The position numbers were made by a program, and so were the translations under genes. Positions 34,647 to 44,238 of a DNA stretch of 64,000 nucleotides are shown piece by piece (position 1 is the stretch's first letter; every line of letters begins with the position of its first letter). Below the pieces are notes generated by a model. The model made no database searches and was not told the origin of the DNA. It saw only the letters and a program-made list of their open reading frames with translations. Source of the stretch: Xanthomonas translucens pv. cerealis. Its GTDB lineage: Bacteria; Pseudomonadota; Gammaproteobacteria; Xanthomonadales; Xanthomonadaceae. The DNA is taken from the NCBI RefSeq assembly GCF_006838285.1, contig NZ_CP038228.1, positions 620,001 through 684,000 of the forward strand. Direction: 5' to 3'.

Positions 34647-36341
34647 TCAGCGGGTGGAGGTGGGGGAGGGCAGGTCGATGCGGAACACGTAGGCGTGTTC
34701 GCCGGCAGGTTTGGCCGGCAGGGTCAGGTGCAGGCCGTCGGCGCGCTGTTCGAACGGCACCTGCTTGCCGGTGGCGAGCAGGGTCACGCCGTGCACGCCG
34801 TCGGCGGGCGTGAGCGAGCGGATCAGCGCCTTGCCGCCGGCCGGCCAGCCAAGCTCGATCGCGTACAGCGCGCCGTGGCCGGTGGTGAAGCGGAAATCCT
34901 CGGCGGTGTACGGCTTGGTCTTGGTGTCCTGGAAGGTGCCGCCGACCACTTCGGTCGGGCCTTCGCCATAGCTGCGCCACGGCTGGCTGTCGTAGATCGC
35001 CTCGCCGTTGGTCTTCAGCCACTTGCCGATCGACAGCAGGATGTCGCGCTCGGTGTCGGGGATCGAGCCGTCGGCGCGCGGGCCGATGTTGAGCATCAGG
35101 TTGCCGTTCTTGCTGACCACATCCACCAGCATGTGCACGATGAAGGTCGGGGTCTTGTAGGTGTCGTTCTCCACGTAGCCCCACGACGCGTTGCTGACCG
35201 AAGTGTCGGTCTGCCAGTGGGTCGGGTGGATGCCGGTGAGCTGGCCGCGCTCGATGTCCAGCGTGCCGGCGCCTTCGGCGAACGCGCCGAGCTTGTAGTT
35301 CACCACCACGCCGTCGCCTTGCGCAGCGCCATGGTTGTAGTAGTACGCCAGCATGGTCGGCAGGGTGCTGCGGAAGGTCGGGTGCGCGATCCACCAGTCG
35401 AAGTAGATCAGCTCCGGGTCGTAGCGGTCGATCAGCTCGGTGGTGCGCGCCAGCCAGTCGTCCAGCCACGCCTGCGACACCGGCGTCCAGTCGTTGACCA
35501 CGTCGGCATCGTCCTTGCCCGGCAAGCGGATCTGCGCCGGCCCGTACAGGCCGGCGTAGCGTGGATCGTTGACGTCCGAGTCGAACGTGCGGCCGCCGTC
35601 GAAGAACCAGTTGTGCTCGGCGCGGTGCGAGGACAGGCCGAAGTGCATGCCCTGCGCGCGGATCGCCTTGGACAGCTCGCCGATCACATCGCGCTTGGGA
35701 CCCATCTTGGTCGCGGTCCAGTCCGACAGCTGCGAGTCGTACATCGCAAAGCCGTCGTGGTGTTCGGCCACCGGCACCACATAGCGCGCGCCGGCTTCGC
35801 GGAACAGCGTGGCCCAGCCTTGCGGGTCGAACTTGGGCGCGGTGAACAGCGGGATCAGGTCCTTGTAGCCGAAGGTGGACTGCGGGCCGTACTTTTCGCG
35901 GTGGTGCGCGTAGTCCTGGCTGTCCTTGGCGTCGGGTTGGTACATGTTGCGCGAGTACCACTCGTTGCCGAAGGCCGGCACCGAGAACACGCCCCAGTGG
36001 ATGAAGATGCCGAACTTGGCGTTGTCGTACCAGCCGGGCGAACGGTAGTGCTTCAGCGAGCTCCAGTCCGGACGGAACGGTCCCTTGCGTGCCCCGGCAT
36101 CGGCTTGGCGCACCAGCCGCGCGCGTTCGGGCGCGTACTTGGCGGTGGCCTGCAGCCACTGCTGGTCGATCTGTTCGGGGCTGAGGGTGGTGGCGGTGGG
36201 CGCGGTCGGCGACGGCGCATCCGCGGCGCAGGCGGGCACGGCCGCCAACGCGAAAATGAGGGAGAAGCTGCTGGCCAGAGTCTTGCGTACAGCGCCGGCG
36301 TGGCCGGATCGGTCCGCGCGCAGGCGGGTCTCGGACGTCAT
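34647..36341 (-). CDS. nixE: GH29 alpha-L-fucosidase, first gene of the nix operon
   Basis: The protein has 564 residues from ATG 36341. The frame stays open to 36482, but the signal-like region (SSFSLIFALAAVPACA) follows this start and GAGGAG lies upstream. GH29 motifs are FGIFIHWGVFS, VAEHHDGFAMY, LIYFDWW (nucleophile Asp) and LMLNIGPRADG. A C-terminal beta domain ends the protein. It removes the core alpha-1,3-fucose of plant N-glycans. An intrinsic terminator just upstream separates it from the TonB receptor gene, so the operon probably has its own promoter or depends on read-through. Confidence 0.9.
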   Translation of the reverse strand: MTSETRLRADRSGHAGAVRKTLASSFSLIFALAAVPACAADAPSPTAPTATTLSPEQIDQQWLQATAKYAPERARLVRQADAGARKGPFRPDWSSLKHYRSPGWYDNAKFGIFIHWGVFSVPAFGNEWYSRNMYQPDAKDSQDYAHHREKYGPQSTFGYKDLIPLFTAPKFDPQGWATLFREAGARYVVPVAEHHDGFAMYDSQLSDWTATKMGPKRDVIGELSKAIRAQGMHFGLSSHRAEHNWFFDGGRTFDSDVNDPRYAGLYGPAQIRLPGKDDADVVNDWTPVSQAWLDDWLARTTELIDRYDPELIYFDWWIAHPTFRSTLPTMLAYYYNHGAAQGDGVVVNYKLGAFAEGAGTLDIERGQLTGIHPTHWQTDTSVSNASWGYVENDTYKTPTFIVHMLVDVVSKNGNLMLNIGPRADGSIPDTERDILLSIGKWLKTNGEAIYDSQPWRSYGEGPTEVVGGTFQDTKTKPYTAEDFRFTTGHGALYAIELGWPAGGKALIRSLTPADGVHGVTLLATGKQVPFEQRADGLHLTLPAKPAGEHAYVFRIDLPSPTSTR

Positions 36342-36395
36342 GGAACTGCACTCCTCTGCAGAAAACGCGATGCCGGCGCAAAGCAACCGCCGGGC

Positions 36396-36436
36396 AAAAA
36401 AAGGGCGCGCCACCGTGGAGAGTCGGTGGCGCGCCG
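36396..36436 (-). terminator. Intrinsic terminator after the TonB receptor gene
   Basis: On the minus strand GGCGCGCCACC (36435-36425) pairs with GGTGGCGCGCC (36414-36404) around a 10-base loop, followed by CTTTTTTT. It lies 12 bases past the receptor stop and ends or weakens read-through into nixE. Confidence 0.85.
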
Positions 36437-36447
36437 CCAGTGCTACA

Positions 36448-39132
36448 TCAGAACTTGAAGTTGAGCTGCGCGGTGTAACCACGCCCGTTCTTGTAGAACG
36501 CGGTCGGGGTGTCCTTGCTGCCGCTGTACAAGCGATAGGTGGAATCCAGCAGGTTGGTCGCGCCGAAGGTGATGCCCATGTAGTCGGTGATCTGATACGA
36601 GGCGGTCAAGTCCAGCTGCTTGTAGCTGTCTGCGAAGTCTTCCGATCCCAGGCGGCCGATCTGGGTGAAGTACTTGGAGCGGTAGCTGTAGTTCAAGCGC
36701 ACCGTCCAGTCGTCGTGTTCCCAATAGGGAATCACGTTGTAGGTGTCGCGCGACAGGTAGGGCAGGTTCAGGCCGGAGCTCGCATCGGATTTGGCGAACG
36801 TGTAGTTCGCCTGCAATCCGAAGCCCAGGCCCAAGGTCTGCTGGTAGTTGATCGATGCGCCCTTGACCTTGGCGTTGGAGGCGTTGGTCGGTGTGGTGAC
36901 CTGATAAATGCCCGGCGGGTTCAACGGGGTCGCCGGCCGCTGCTCGGCCACCGTGGTGCTCACGATGTAGGAGCTGATGTCGCGGTAGAACACCTCGCCC
37001 GACAGCATGCTGGACGGGGCGAAATACCACTCGGCCGCCAGGTCGTAGTTGGTGGACTCGTACGGCTTGAGGTCCGGGTTGCCGCCGCTGCCGGTCAGGT
37101 TGCCGTTGCCGCTGCTGACCGTGAACGAACCGGCCAGGTCGGCGTAGCGCGGGCGTGCCATGACCTTGGCGGCCGAGAAGCGCAGCACGGCGTCATCGGC
37201 CAGGTCGTAGGCCACGTTGAAGCTCGGCAGCGCCTTGCGGTACTCGTGGGTTTCGGCAACACGCGAGTAGTTCACGCCATTGTCCGCGCTCTGCCAATAT
37301 TCCGACTTGTCGGTGGTGTCGAGCAGGCGCACGCCGACATTGCCGCGCCATTTGCCCGACTCGAAGTTCAGCTGGGTGTAGGCGTTCTGGGTGATTTCTT
37401 TCACGTCGAACGAGGCGCCGAAATCGGTGCTGTAGGGGCCCTGCGGCTGCGCCAGCAGATAGCGGCGGACGGCACTCAGGTCGGCGGTCGGCCAGGTGGT
37501 CAGATCGCCGCTGGCGCCCAGGCCGTCGTAAAGGCCGCTCTGCGTGGTGCCGGGATTGAACTGGGTCAGCGAGATCGGGTCGGTGGTGTTGATGCGGTTG
37601 CCGCGTGCATCCACGCCGTTGTTGTGGTTGATGTACTTGTAGCCGAACTGCAGTTTGGTGAACGGGCCCCATTGCAGGTCGCGCGCGGCATCCCACTGGA
37701 AGTATTTTTCTTCGTCCTTGCTCTTCTGGTAATAGATGCCGCCTGCCTGCATCACGCCGTCCGCCGTCGAGCCTGCCGGCAGCCCGGCGGCATTGCCCGG
37801 CAGCCCCCAGTTGGCGGCACCGCCGTTGTCATAGTTCACCGCGGTGTGCGAGCCGTCGAAGGCGTAGTTGTAGCCGCCGTCCTGCATCAGGTACTTCATC
37901 AGGTACTCGGGGCTCTTGCCGCCGGTGGCCTGGGTATCGCCGATCTGGGTGGTGAACACCCACTTTTCGCCCGACCAGTCGTGGCGCAGGTTCAGGCTCT
38001 TGGTGGTGACCGTGCTTTCGCGGTAGTTGGTGTCCAGCTGTGCATACGGCTGGTCGTTGACACCGCCGCGGGTGTTGTCCGATACCGTGGCCGAGGTGAC
38101 CACGCCGTTTTCCACGTTGGCGCTGGTGACCTTCTGCAGGTCGTTATTGCAGGTCGGGCAGACGTAGCGCGCCTGGCTGTAGTTGTTGTACTTGCCCTTG
38201 ATGTAGATGCCGGTCAGGTTGACTTCGTTCTGCGCGTCCGGCTTCCACTGCAACGCAGCCTGCAGGCCGTTGCGCTCGCGGGTCTGCTGGAAGAACGCGC
38301 TGCTGATGCCGGCCGGCACGCGGGCGGTTGCGACATTGCTGCCGTCGCCGGTGATGGTGGCGGTGGGCGGAATGCCGCCGCCGGGGGTGTTACCGGCGCC
38401 GGTGGTGTAGCCGAAGTATTCGATGCCGGCGCGCGCGATGTCCTGCTTGTCGTGGGTGGCGGAGATCAACGCGCCGAAGGTCTCGTCGTCGTTCTTCCAG
38501 CTCCACAGCGCCGAGCCGCGCGGGTTGCCGTCCTTGGAACGGTCGTTGTAGTTGTAGCCGACCGAGCCGCGGATGGTGTTCTTCGGCAGGTCCAGCGGCT
38601 TGCGGGTGTTCACGATCACGGTGCCGCCGATCGAGCCTTCGTCGATGCGCGCTTCCGGGGTCTTGTAGACCTCCATCAGGCCGATGATTTCCGGCGACAG
38701 CAGGGTGTAGTTGAAGGTGCGGCCGCTGGTGTCGGACGGGTTGCCGCCCCAGTCGCCGGAGGCGATGGTCTGGCCGTTGAGCAGCACGCGGTTCAGCGCC
38801 GGGTCGGTGCCGTTGATGCTGACCTTCTCGCCTTCGCCGAACTGGCGGTCCACGCTGATGCCCGGCAGGTGCGCCAGCGACTCGGCGGCATTGGTGTCCG
38901 GGAACTTGCCGATGTCCTCGGCGCTGATCGCATCGACGATGGAGTTGGCCGAGCGCTTGACCGACTGGCTCTTCTCCAGCGAGGCGCGGTAGCCGCTGAC
39001 GGTGATCGTGTCCAGTTGCTGGACGTTCTTCGATTGCGCGCTGGAAGCGGGTGCTTCCTGCGCCATTGCATTACCGGACAGGTACAGCGCGGCCATGATG
39101 CTGATGGCTAACGTGGTGGTGCGGCTATTCAT
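36448..39132 (-). CDS. TonB-dependent outer-membrane receptor (nix-linked)
   Basis: The protein has 894 residues with a signal peptide (ending GNAMAQ). A TonB-box-like segment (DTITVSGYRASLEKS) starts the plug: IVDAISAEDIGKFPD, DRQFGEGEKVSI and GGTVIVNTRKPLDL. The rest is a 22-strand beta-barrel, ending FYKNGRGYTAQLNFKF with the terminal Phe. It belongs to the carbohydrate-type receptors typical of Xanthomonas, and its place directly upstream of the N-glycan enzymes suggests it imports glycans or glycopeptides. A NagR-type operator lies about 340 bases upstream. It is related to the second receptor at 41133. Confidence 0.88.
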   Translation of the reverse strand: MNSRTTTLAISIMAALYLSGNAMAQEAPASSAQSKNVQQLDTITVSGYRASLEKSQSVKRSANSIVDAISAEDIGKFPDTNAAESLAHLPGISVDRQFGEGEKVSINGTDPALNRVLLNGQTIASGDWGGNPSDTSGRTFNYTLLSPEIIGLMEVYKTPEARIDEGSIGGTVIVNTRKPLDLPKNTIRGSVGYNYNDRSKDGNPRGSALWSWKNDDETFGALISATHDKQDIARAGIEYFGYTTGAGNTPGGGIPPTATITGDGSNVATARVPAGISSAFFQQTRERNGLQAALQWKPDAQNEVNLTGIYIKGKYNNYSQARYVCPTCNNDLQKVTSANVENGVVTSATVSDNTRGGVNDQPYAQLDTNYRESTVTTKSLNLRHDWSGEKWVFTTQIGDTQATGGKSPEYLMKYLMQDGGYNYAFDGSHTAVNYDNGGAANWGLPGNAAGLPAGSTADGVMQAGGIYYQKSKDEEKYFQWDAARDLQWGPFTKLQFGYKYINHNNGVDARGNRINTTDPISLTQFNPGTTQSGLYDGLGASGDLTTWPTADLSAVRRYLLAQPQGPYSTDFGASFDVKEITQNAYTQLNFESGKWRGNVGVRLLDTTDKSEYWQSADNGVNYSRVAETHEYRKALPSFNVAYDLADDAVLRFSAAKVMARPRYADLAGSFTVSSGNGNLTGSGGNPDLKPYESTNYDLAAEWYFAPSSMLSGEVFYRDISSYIVSTTVAEQRPATPLNPPGIYQVTTPTNASNAKVKGASINYQQTLGLGFGLQANYTFAKSDASSGLNLPYLSRDTYNVIPYWEHDDWTVRLNYSYRSKYFTQIGRLGSEDFADSYKQLDLTASYQITDYMGITFGATNLLDSTYRLYSGSKDTPTAFYKNGRGYTAQLNFKF

Positions 39133-39470
39133 TGGCTAAACCTCTGGGTTAGTACATGGGCATGAGGTGCCAACCGATGTTCCGGCGTGCTGGCCGCTGC
39201 CCGGCCTGTTGACTGCGCGGTACCTTGCGGTGGCTGCGCGTATCGCGTTTCGGTGCGCCTCGTCCGGTCGTTGACGCGGAAGTGGCCGCCGGCGGCACCG
39301 AGGACGCCGGTCTTTCCTTTTTTCCTGATGGGGCAACCAACGTCCAACAAAGAGAGGCATGTTTCATGCCGGTGCGCGGGCGGGACTCCGTTTTCCGTGC
39401 ATGGCGTTAAACTGAATTGTGAGTGTCTTTAAGTTGTAAAACTGGCGATGGTTTGAGTCTGGAATAGCGT

Positions 39471-39484
39471 TGACAGCGTTGTCA
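39471..39484. promoter_or_regulatory. NagR-type operator
   Basis: TGACAGCGTTGTCA fits the core of the published Xanthomonas NagR box (AATGACARCGYTGTCATT). It lies upstream of the TonB receptor gene. NagR is the LacI-family repressor of GlcNAc genes. Confidence 0.65.
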
Positions 39485-39844
39485 ATACTTGATTTACGAT
39501 ATCTTGACAATTCTGGGCAAGGAGATCGCTAGGCGTTGTGAAGATCTATTGCAAAGGTCCTGAGTCGGATGTCTATATCGTTGTTATATAAGAAAATTTC
39601 AGCTGAAGCTGAGCCTGGTCTGCACCTTTGCGGCGACGCGGGCGGCGGGCCATCGCATGCTGCTGGGCGCAATCTGTGTCGATATTTTGTGCATTGCGGC
39701 GAATTTTTGCGGGCGTTCCGCCCCGCTTTTCTTGCGGTCTGTCGGCGGCGTCGGTGTCTTCATGTGACGGCGCCACCTATTGCTCCATCATGGCGTATGG
39801 GTGCAAGCGGTGGCGGTAGCGCGACATCCCGGTGAAATTCACCT

Positions 39845-39858
39845 TGACAACGTTGTCA
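39845..39858. promoter_or_regulatory. NagR-type operator
   Basis: TGACAACGTTGTCA is a perfect palindrome fitting the NagR core. It is 71 bases before the glk start codon, well placed to control glk. Confidence 0.7.
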
Positions 39859-39929
39859 TAGTGGTCTGAAACTCGATCGATCAACAGGCCAATCGGCGTG
39901 CGCCCTTTGGGGCGCAACGGGAGAAGTAC

Positions 39930-40949
39930 GTGTCTGCAAGCATTACACCGGTTGTAGCGGCTGGGCCGCGCGCCGAGTCTTTCATCGCCGCCGATGTCGG
40001 CGGCACCCATGTCCGTATCGGCCTGGTCGCGCGCGGCGATGCCGGTAGCGACGTGCAGGCGGTCAAGTTGCTGGACTACCGCAAGTACCGCTGCGCCGAC
40101 TATCCGGGCCTGACCGAGATCATCGGCGAGTTCCTGTCCGGCGTGCCCGGCCCGGCGCCGACCCGCGGGGTGATCGCCAGCGCCGGCTATGCCCTGGAAG
40201 ACGGCACGGTGATCACCACCAATCTGCCGTGGAGCCTGTCGCCGCCGGAGATCCGCGAGCGCCTGGGCATGCAGGCCTTGCACTTGGTCAACGATTTCGA
40301 GGCGGTGGCCTATGCGGCCTCGTCGATGGACGCCAGCGAAGTGCTGCACCTGACCGGCCCGCGCAAGGCGCAGCGCGGACCGGCGCTGGTGATCGGCCCT
40401 GGCACCGGACTCGGCGCGGCTGTGTGGATCCCCACCAACGGCGGCGCGGTGGTGCTGGCCACCGAGGCCGGCCATGCGGCCCTGCCGGTCGGCAGCGAGT
40501 TGGAGATGGCGATCGCGCAGCGGCTGTTGCGCACGCGCAGCTACGTGCCGGTGGAACACCTGCTGTCCGGTCCTGGCCTGCTCAACCTCTATAAGGTGTT
40601 GTGCGAGCTGCACGATGCCGCGCCGGCGCATGCCGCGCCCAGCGAGGTCACCGCGGCGGCGTTGGGCGGCAACGATCCGCTGGCGCATGACGCGCTGTCG
40701 GCGTTCTGCGGCCTGCTCGGCAGCGTGGTCGGCGACATGGCGCTGCTGTATGGCATCCAGAGCGGCATCTACTTGGCCGGCGGCTTCCTGCCGCAGATCG
40801 GCGCGTTCCTGGCCGCCAGCAGCTTCGTCGAGCGCTACTTGAACAAGGGCGCGATGCGGCCGGCATTGGAGCAGATCCCGGTGAAGCTGGTCGAGCACGG
40901 CCAGCTCGGGGTGATCGGCGCGGCCAACTGGTTCCTGCAGCAGCGCTAG
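39930..40949 (+). CDS. glk: Glucokinase
   Basis: The protein has 339 residues from GTG 39930. ADVGGTHVRIGL is the phosphate-1 ATP loop, VNDFEAVA holds the catalytic Asp region, and VIGPGTGLGAA and the EAGHAAL segment are the second ATP and sugar loops of bacterial Glk. It phosphorylates glucose, and possibly related hexoses, in the cytoplasm. A NagR-type operator 71 bases upstream and a divergent glycan receptor suggest co-regulation with N-glycan use. An intrinsic terminator follows. Confidence 0.88.
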   Translation: MSASITPVVAAGPRAESFIAADVGGTHVRIGLVARGDAGSDVQAVKLLDYRKYRCADYPGLTEIIGEFLSGVPGPAPTRGVIASAGYALEDGTVITTNLPWSLSPPEIRERLGMQALHLVNDFEAVAYAASSMDASEVLHLTGPRKAQRGPALVIGPGTGLGAAVWIPTNGGAVVLATEAGHAALPVGSELEMAIAQRLLRTRSYVPVEHLLSGPGLLNLYKVLCELHDAAPAHAAPSEVTAAALGGNDPLAHDALSAFCGLLGSVVGDMALLYGIQSGIYLAGGFLPQIGAFLAASSFVERYLNKGAMRPALEQIPVKLVEHGQLGVIGAANWFLQQR

Positions 40950-40978
40950 CGCGGTTTTCTTGCGGCCGTCGAGCGACT

Positions 40979-41044
40979 GCGGGAGCGGTGTTGGGTGGCT
41001 TGACGCCACTCAGCGTCGCTCCCGCGGCGTTTTTATGCAGCCGT
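40979..41044 (+). terminator. Intrinsic terminator of glk
   Basis: GCGGGAGCG (40979-40987) pairs with CGCTCCCGC (41027-41035), enclosing a smaller hairpin (GGCTTGACGCC region), and is followed by GGCGTTTTT. Confidence 0.75.
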
Positions 41045-41132
41045 CGCTTGCGGCCGCCGCTGCGCAGGTTGCCGCCTGGCGGACGATCGCCGCAGTGCGG
41101 CGACCGCCTGCGCGGCCGCCGCGCCGCCGCGG

Positions 41133-43739
41133 CTATAGCGTGAAGTGCACGCTGAGCATGTAGCCGCGCCCGTTCTTGTACAGATAGTAGGGCTGGCTCT
41201 CCTGGCCGACGTAGCTGTAGTAGGTCTGGTCGAGCAGGTTGCTGCCTTCCAGCTGCAGCTTGACCTTGTCGGTGATGGCATAGGACACCGACGCATCGAG
41301 CTGGGTGAAGGCATCGGTCATCTGGTTCGCACCCAGGCGCCCGATCTGGGTGAAGTAGGCCGAGCGCCAGCCCAGGGTCAGCCGCGCCTCCCACGGTCCT
41401 TTCTCGAAGTAGGGGCTGAGGTTGTAGCTGTTCTTGGAGTTGTAGGGCAGGTTGTAATCGCCCTGGGTATCGGCCTTGGAGTAGGTGTAGTTCGCCGCCA
41501 CGCCGAAGCCGCCGCCCAGTTGCTGCTGGTAGCTCAGCGACACGCCCTTGACCTTGGCCGCGCCGGAATTCTGCGGCAGCGTCACCTCGTAGATGTCCTC
41601 GCGGTTATACGTGTTGTTGTGCAGCGGTTGCTGCACCAGGGTCTGCAGGATGTAGTTGGAGATGTCGCGGTAGAACAGCTCGCCGGAGAGCACGCTGTTG
41701 GGCGCGAAATACCATTCCAGCGAGGCGCCGTAGTTGGTGGAGCGGTACGGGTCCAGCGCCGGATTGCCGCTGCTGGCGGTGAGCTTGTTGTCGTCGGCGT
41801 TGACGTAGGGCGTGAGGTCGGCATAGCGCGGCCGCGCGATCACCTTGGCCGCGGCCACGCGCAGGATCAGTGCGTCGGACAGGTCGTAGGCGAAGTTCAG
41901 CGACGGCAGCCATTCGCCGTAGGACGTGTTGTAGCGCACCGGCGCATAGGCGCTGCCGTCGTACTGGTAGCCGCCGATCGCATCGCGGGTGTTGACGTAG
42001 CGCACGCCGATGTTGCCGCGGTAAGTGTCGCCGGAGAAATCCGCCTGCAGGTAGGCGGCGCGGTTACGCTCGACCACGTCGAAACTGCTGCCGTAGCTGG
42101 GCGCGAGCGTGTCGCTGCCGGGCAGGCCGCCGACGTAGTCGACCAGCGCGCCGGGGCTTTGCCGCGGCCAGTGGCGCATGTCGTCGCTGACCGACAGGCC
42201 GTCCAGGTAGCCGCCGGGCGTGTTGCCGCCATAGACCGCGCCCAGCGTGGTGTTCGGATCGGCGGGGAAGCTGTCGTAGTACATGTCCTGCGCGGTGCTG
42301 TGGCGCGTGGCCTTGACCCCGGCGCGCAGCTTGGTGATCGGCCCCCAGTCCACGTCGTGGTCGAAGTCCAGTTGCGCGTAGCGCTCCTTGTCCAGGTTCG
42401 GATAGCGATTCACGGTGGCGCCGAGCACCGACATCGTATCCAGCGTCGATGGCGGCACCGCGTAGTCCACGCCGACGTTGCGGTGGTCGATGGCGTAGTC
42501 GTAGCCGCCGTTGCCGCGGAAGGTGAGGCCGTAGATGCGATCGGCGCCGCCGGCCGAACGGGTCGCGCCGACCTGGCCGGCGGCGTTCCAGCCGTCGCCG
42601 TGCCAGTCGCCGCGCAAGGTGTTGCTGCTGGTCTTGACCTTGGTCTTGCGCACGTACGAATCGAGGATGGTTTCGGCGTTGTCGCCATAGGCGCCTGAGG
42701 TGGCGACGCCGTCGCTCACCTCCAGCGCGGTGGCGTTGGCCGGGATGAAGTTGGCGTAGCGGCTCTGGTTGACGTTGTCGAACGTCTCCTCGACGTACAG
42801 GCCGGTGTAGGTCAGCTCGAAGGCGTCGTTCGGTTTCCACTGCAGCGCGCCGGTGACGCCGTCGCGCTTGCGGGTCTGGGTGAACAGCGCGCTGTTGATC
42901 GCGGTGGGATAGACCCCTTGCTTGCCGGCGGCGACCGCGTCGGGGAAGCCGGCGCCCTGGATGTCGCTGTAGCCGAAGATCTCCACGCCGTCGCGGCGCA
43001 GCGCGCGCTCCGAGTGCATCACCGAGCCGAGCACGCCGAGCGTGCCTGCGTCGTTCTTCCAGTTGTACAGCAGTGCGGCATTGGGCTTGCCGTCTTCGGA
43101 ACGGTCGTTGTCACCGTAGCTGATGCTGCCGGTCAGCAGGTTCTTGTCCAGTTCCAGCGGCTTGCGCGTGTGCAGGATCACGGTGCCGCCCAGGCTGCCT
43201 TCGTCGATGCTGGCCTGCGGGCTCTTGTAGACCTCGGCGCTGCCGATCACCTCCGGCGCCAGCAGCGAATAGTTGAACGAGCGGCTGTCCGGATTGTTCG
43301 GATCGCCGCCCCAACTGGTGGAGGCGATGCTCTGGCCGTTGAGCAGGACCCGGTTCAGCGCCGGATCGGTGCCCAGGATCGAGACCTTCTCGCCTTCGCC
43401 GAACTGGCGATCGACGCTGACCCCGGGCAGGTGCGACAGCGATTCGGCGACGTTGGCCGCGGGAAACTTGCCGACGTCCTCGGCCGAGATCGCATCGACG
43501 ATGGCATCGGCATTGCGCTTGATGTTGAGCGATTTCTGCAGGCTGGCGCGGTAGCCGGTGACCTTGACCGCATCCAGTTCCTGCACCGCCGCGGGCGTTG
43601 CCTGGCCGCTGGCGGATGCGCTGGCGTCGGCCGCGTCGTTGCGCTGCGGCGTGGGAACTTGCTGGGCGAAGGCGCTGGCCGGTGCGGCCAGCGCGGCGGC
43701 GACGGCGAAGGCCAGGGGAGCGAGGCGGATGCGGTTCAA
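41133..43739 (-). CDS. TonB-dependent receptor, second of the locus
   Basis: From a probable TTG start at 43739 the protein has 868 residues. The signal peptide RIRLAPLAFAVAAALAAPAS begins right there, and GGAG lies about 10 bases upstream. The frame is open further (ATG at 43928) but that part is not export-like. Plug motifs are VKVTGYRASLQKS, IVDAISAEDVGKFP, DRQFGEGEKVSI and GGTVILHTRKPLEL. The barrel ends in YMLSVHFTL. It is clearly paralogous to the receptor at 36448-39132. The substrate is probably a glycan. It converges with glk, 88 bases past the glk terminator. Confidence 0.85.
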   Translation of the reverse strand: MNRIRLAPLAFAVAAALAAPASAFAQQVPTPQRNDAADASASASGQATPAAVQELDAVKVTGYRASLQKSLNIKRNADAIVDAISAEDVGKFPAANVAESLSHLPGVSVDRQFGEGEKVSILGTDPALNRVLLNGQSIASTSWGGDPNNPDSRSFNYSLLAPEVIGSAEVYKSPQASIDEGSLGGTVILHTRKPLELDKNLLTGSISYGDNDRSEDGKPNAALLYNWKNDAGTLGVLGSVMHSERALRRDGVEIFGYSDIQGAGFPDAVAAGKQGVYPTAINSALFTQTRKRDGVTGALQWKPNDAFELTYTGLYVEETFDNVNQSRYANFIPANATALEVSDGVATSGAYGDNAETILDSYVRKTKVKTSSNTLRGDWHGDGWNAAGQVGATRSAGGADRIYGLTFRGNGGYDYAIDHRNVGVDYAVPPSTLDTMSVLGATVNRYPNLDKERYAQLDFDHDVDWGPITKLRAGVKATRHSTAQDMYYDSFPADPNTTLGAVYGGNTPGGYLDGLSVSDDMRHWPRQSPGALVDYVGGLPGSDTLAPSYGSSFDVVERNRAAYLQADFSGDTYRGNIGVRYVNTRDAIGGYQYDGSAYAPVRYNTSYGEWLPSLNFAYDLSDALILRVAAAKVIARPRYADLTPYVNADDNKLTASSGNPALDPYRSTNYGASLEWYFAPNSVLSGELFYRDISNYILQTLVQQPLHNNTYNREDIYEVTLPQNSGAAKVKGVSLSYQQQLGGGFGVAANYTYSKADTQGDYNLPYNSKNSYNLSPYFEKGPWEARLTLGWRSAYFTQIGRLGANQMTDAFTQLDASVSYAITDKVKLQLEGSNLLDQTYYSYVGQESQPYYLYKNGRGYMLSVHFTL

Positions 43740-44238
43740 GCGGGCGGTCTCCGAAAGGGGCGCAGGACGCGCAAGGCCCACCGGCGTGGCGGCGGGCAAG
43801 TGACGCCATCGGCCCGGATGCGGCGCGATGGACGAATCGAACACAGGAGCGGGGCGTGCATGCCCGCGAACGGCGCATGCGGCGTGTCGGCATCGCGGCC
43901 ATGGCGTGCCGGTGTGCCCGCGCCGCACATGGGCGCGGCAGCGGCGGATGGCGCACGCGGCTGCGCGTGCGTGGGTTGTGCGGACGGGCGGCCATGCGGT
44001 GGCGGGCCGTGTCGTTCGTTGCGCCGGTTCAAACCGGAAGCACCCCGCGCGATGGCTCAGGAGCGCCGACTGTGTCGCGCTTGTCCTTCGTTGTCAACGC
44101 GCATCACAGTTAAAGAATCGCTAAAAAAGCGCTGTTTTGCAGGGGAAATCCGCGATTCGCGCGGCGTCGGCGGCTTGGCCGTGGGGCGGCTTTGGCGTGC
44201 CTGCGGTCAACGATGTCTACGCGATTGCGTGCGCCGGC
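43740..44238. other. Promoter region of the second TonB receptor
   Basis: No gene is recognised. GTTGTCA at 44090-44096 is one half of a NagR-type box, but the other half is not conserved, so I do not call an operator. Confidence 0.5.

Larger units (their letters stand above)
39133..39929. other. Divergent regulatory region between the TonB receptor and glk
   Basis: No gene is recognised. The stretch 39400-39620 is AT-rich and probably holds the receptor promoter. It contains two 14-base palindromes of the NagR type (separate entries). Confidence 0.6.

Noticed and set aside
36085..39111. A 1008-codon frame opposite the TonB receptor
   Set aside because: The receptor on the other strand has a full plug and barrel and a terminal Phe; the antisense frame has no recognisable fold.
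43740..43928. Extended N-terminus of the second TonB receptor from ATG 43928
   Set aside because: The extra residues are Arg/Pro/His-rich and would bury the signal peptide; a TTG with a ribosome site lies exactly at its start.
44080..44098. Third NagR box before the second TonB receptor
   Set aside because: Only one half (GTTGTCA) fits; the other half does not match the palindrome.
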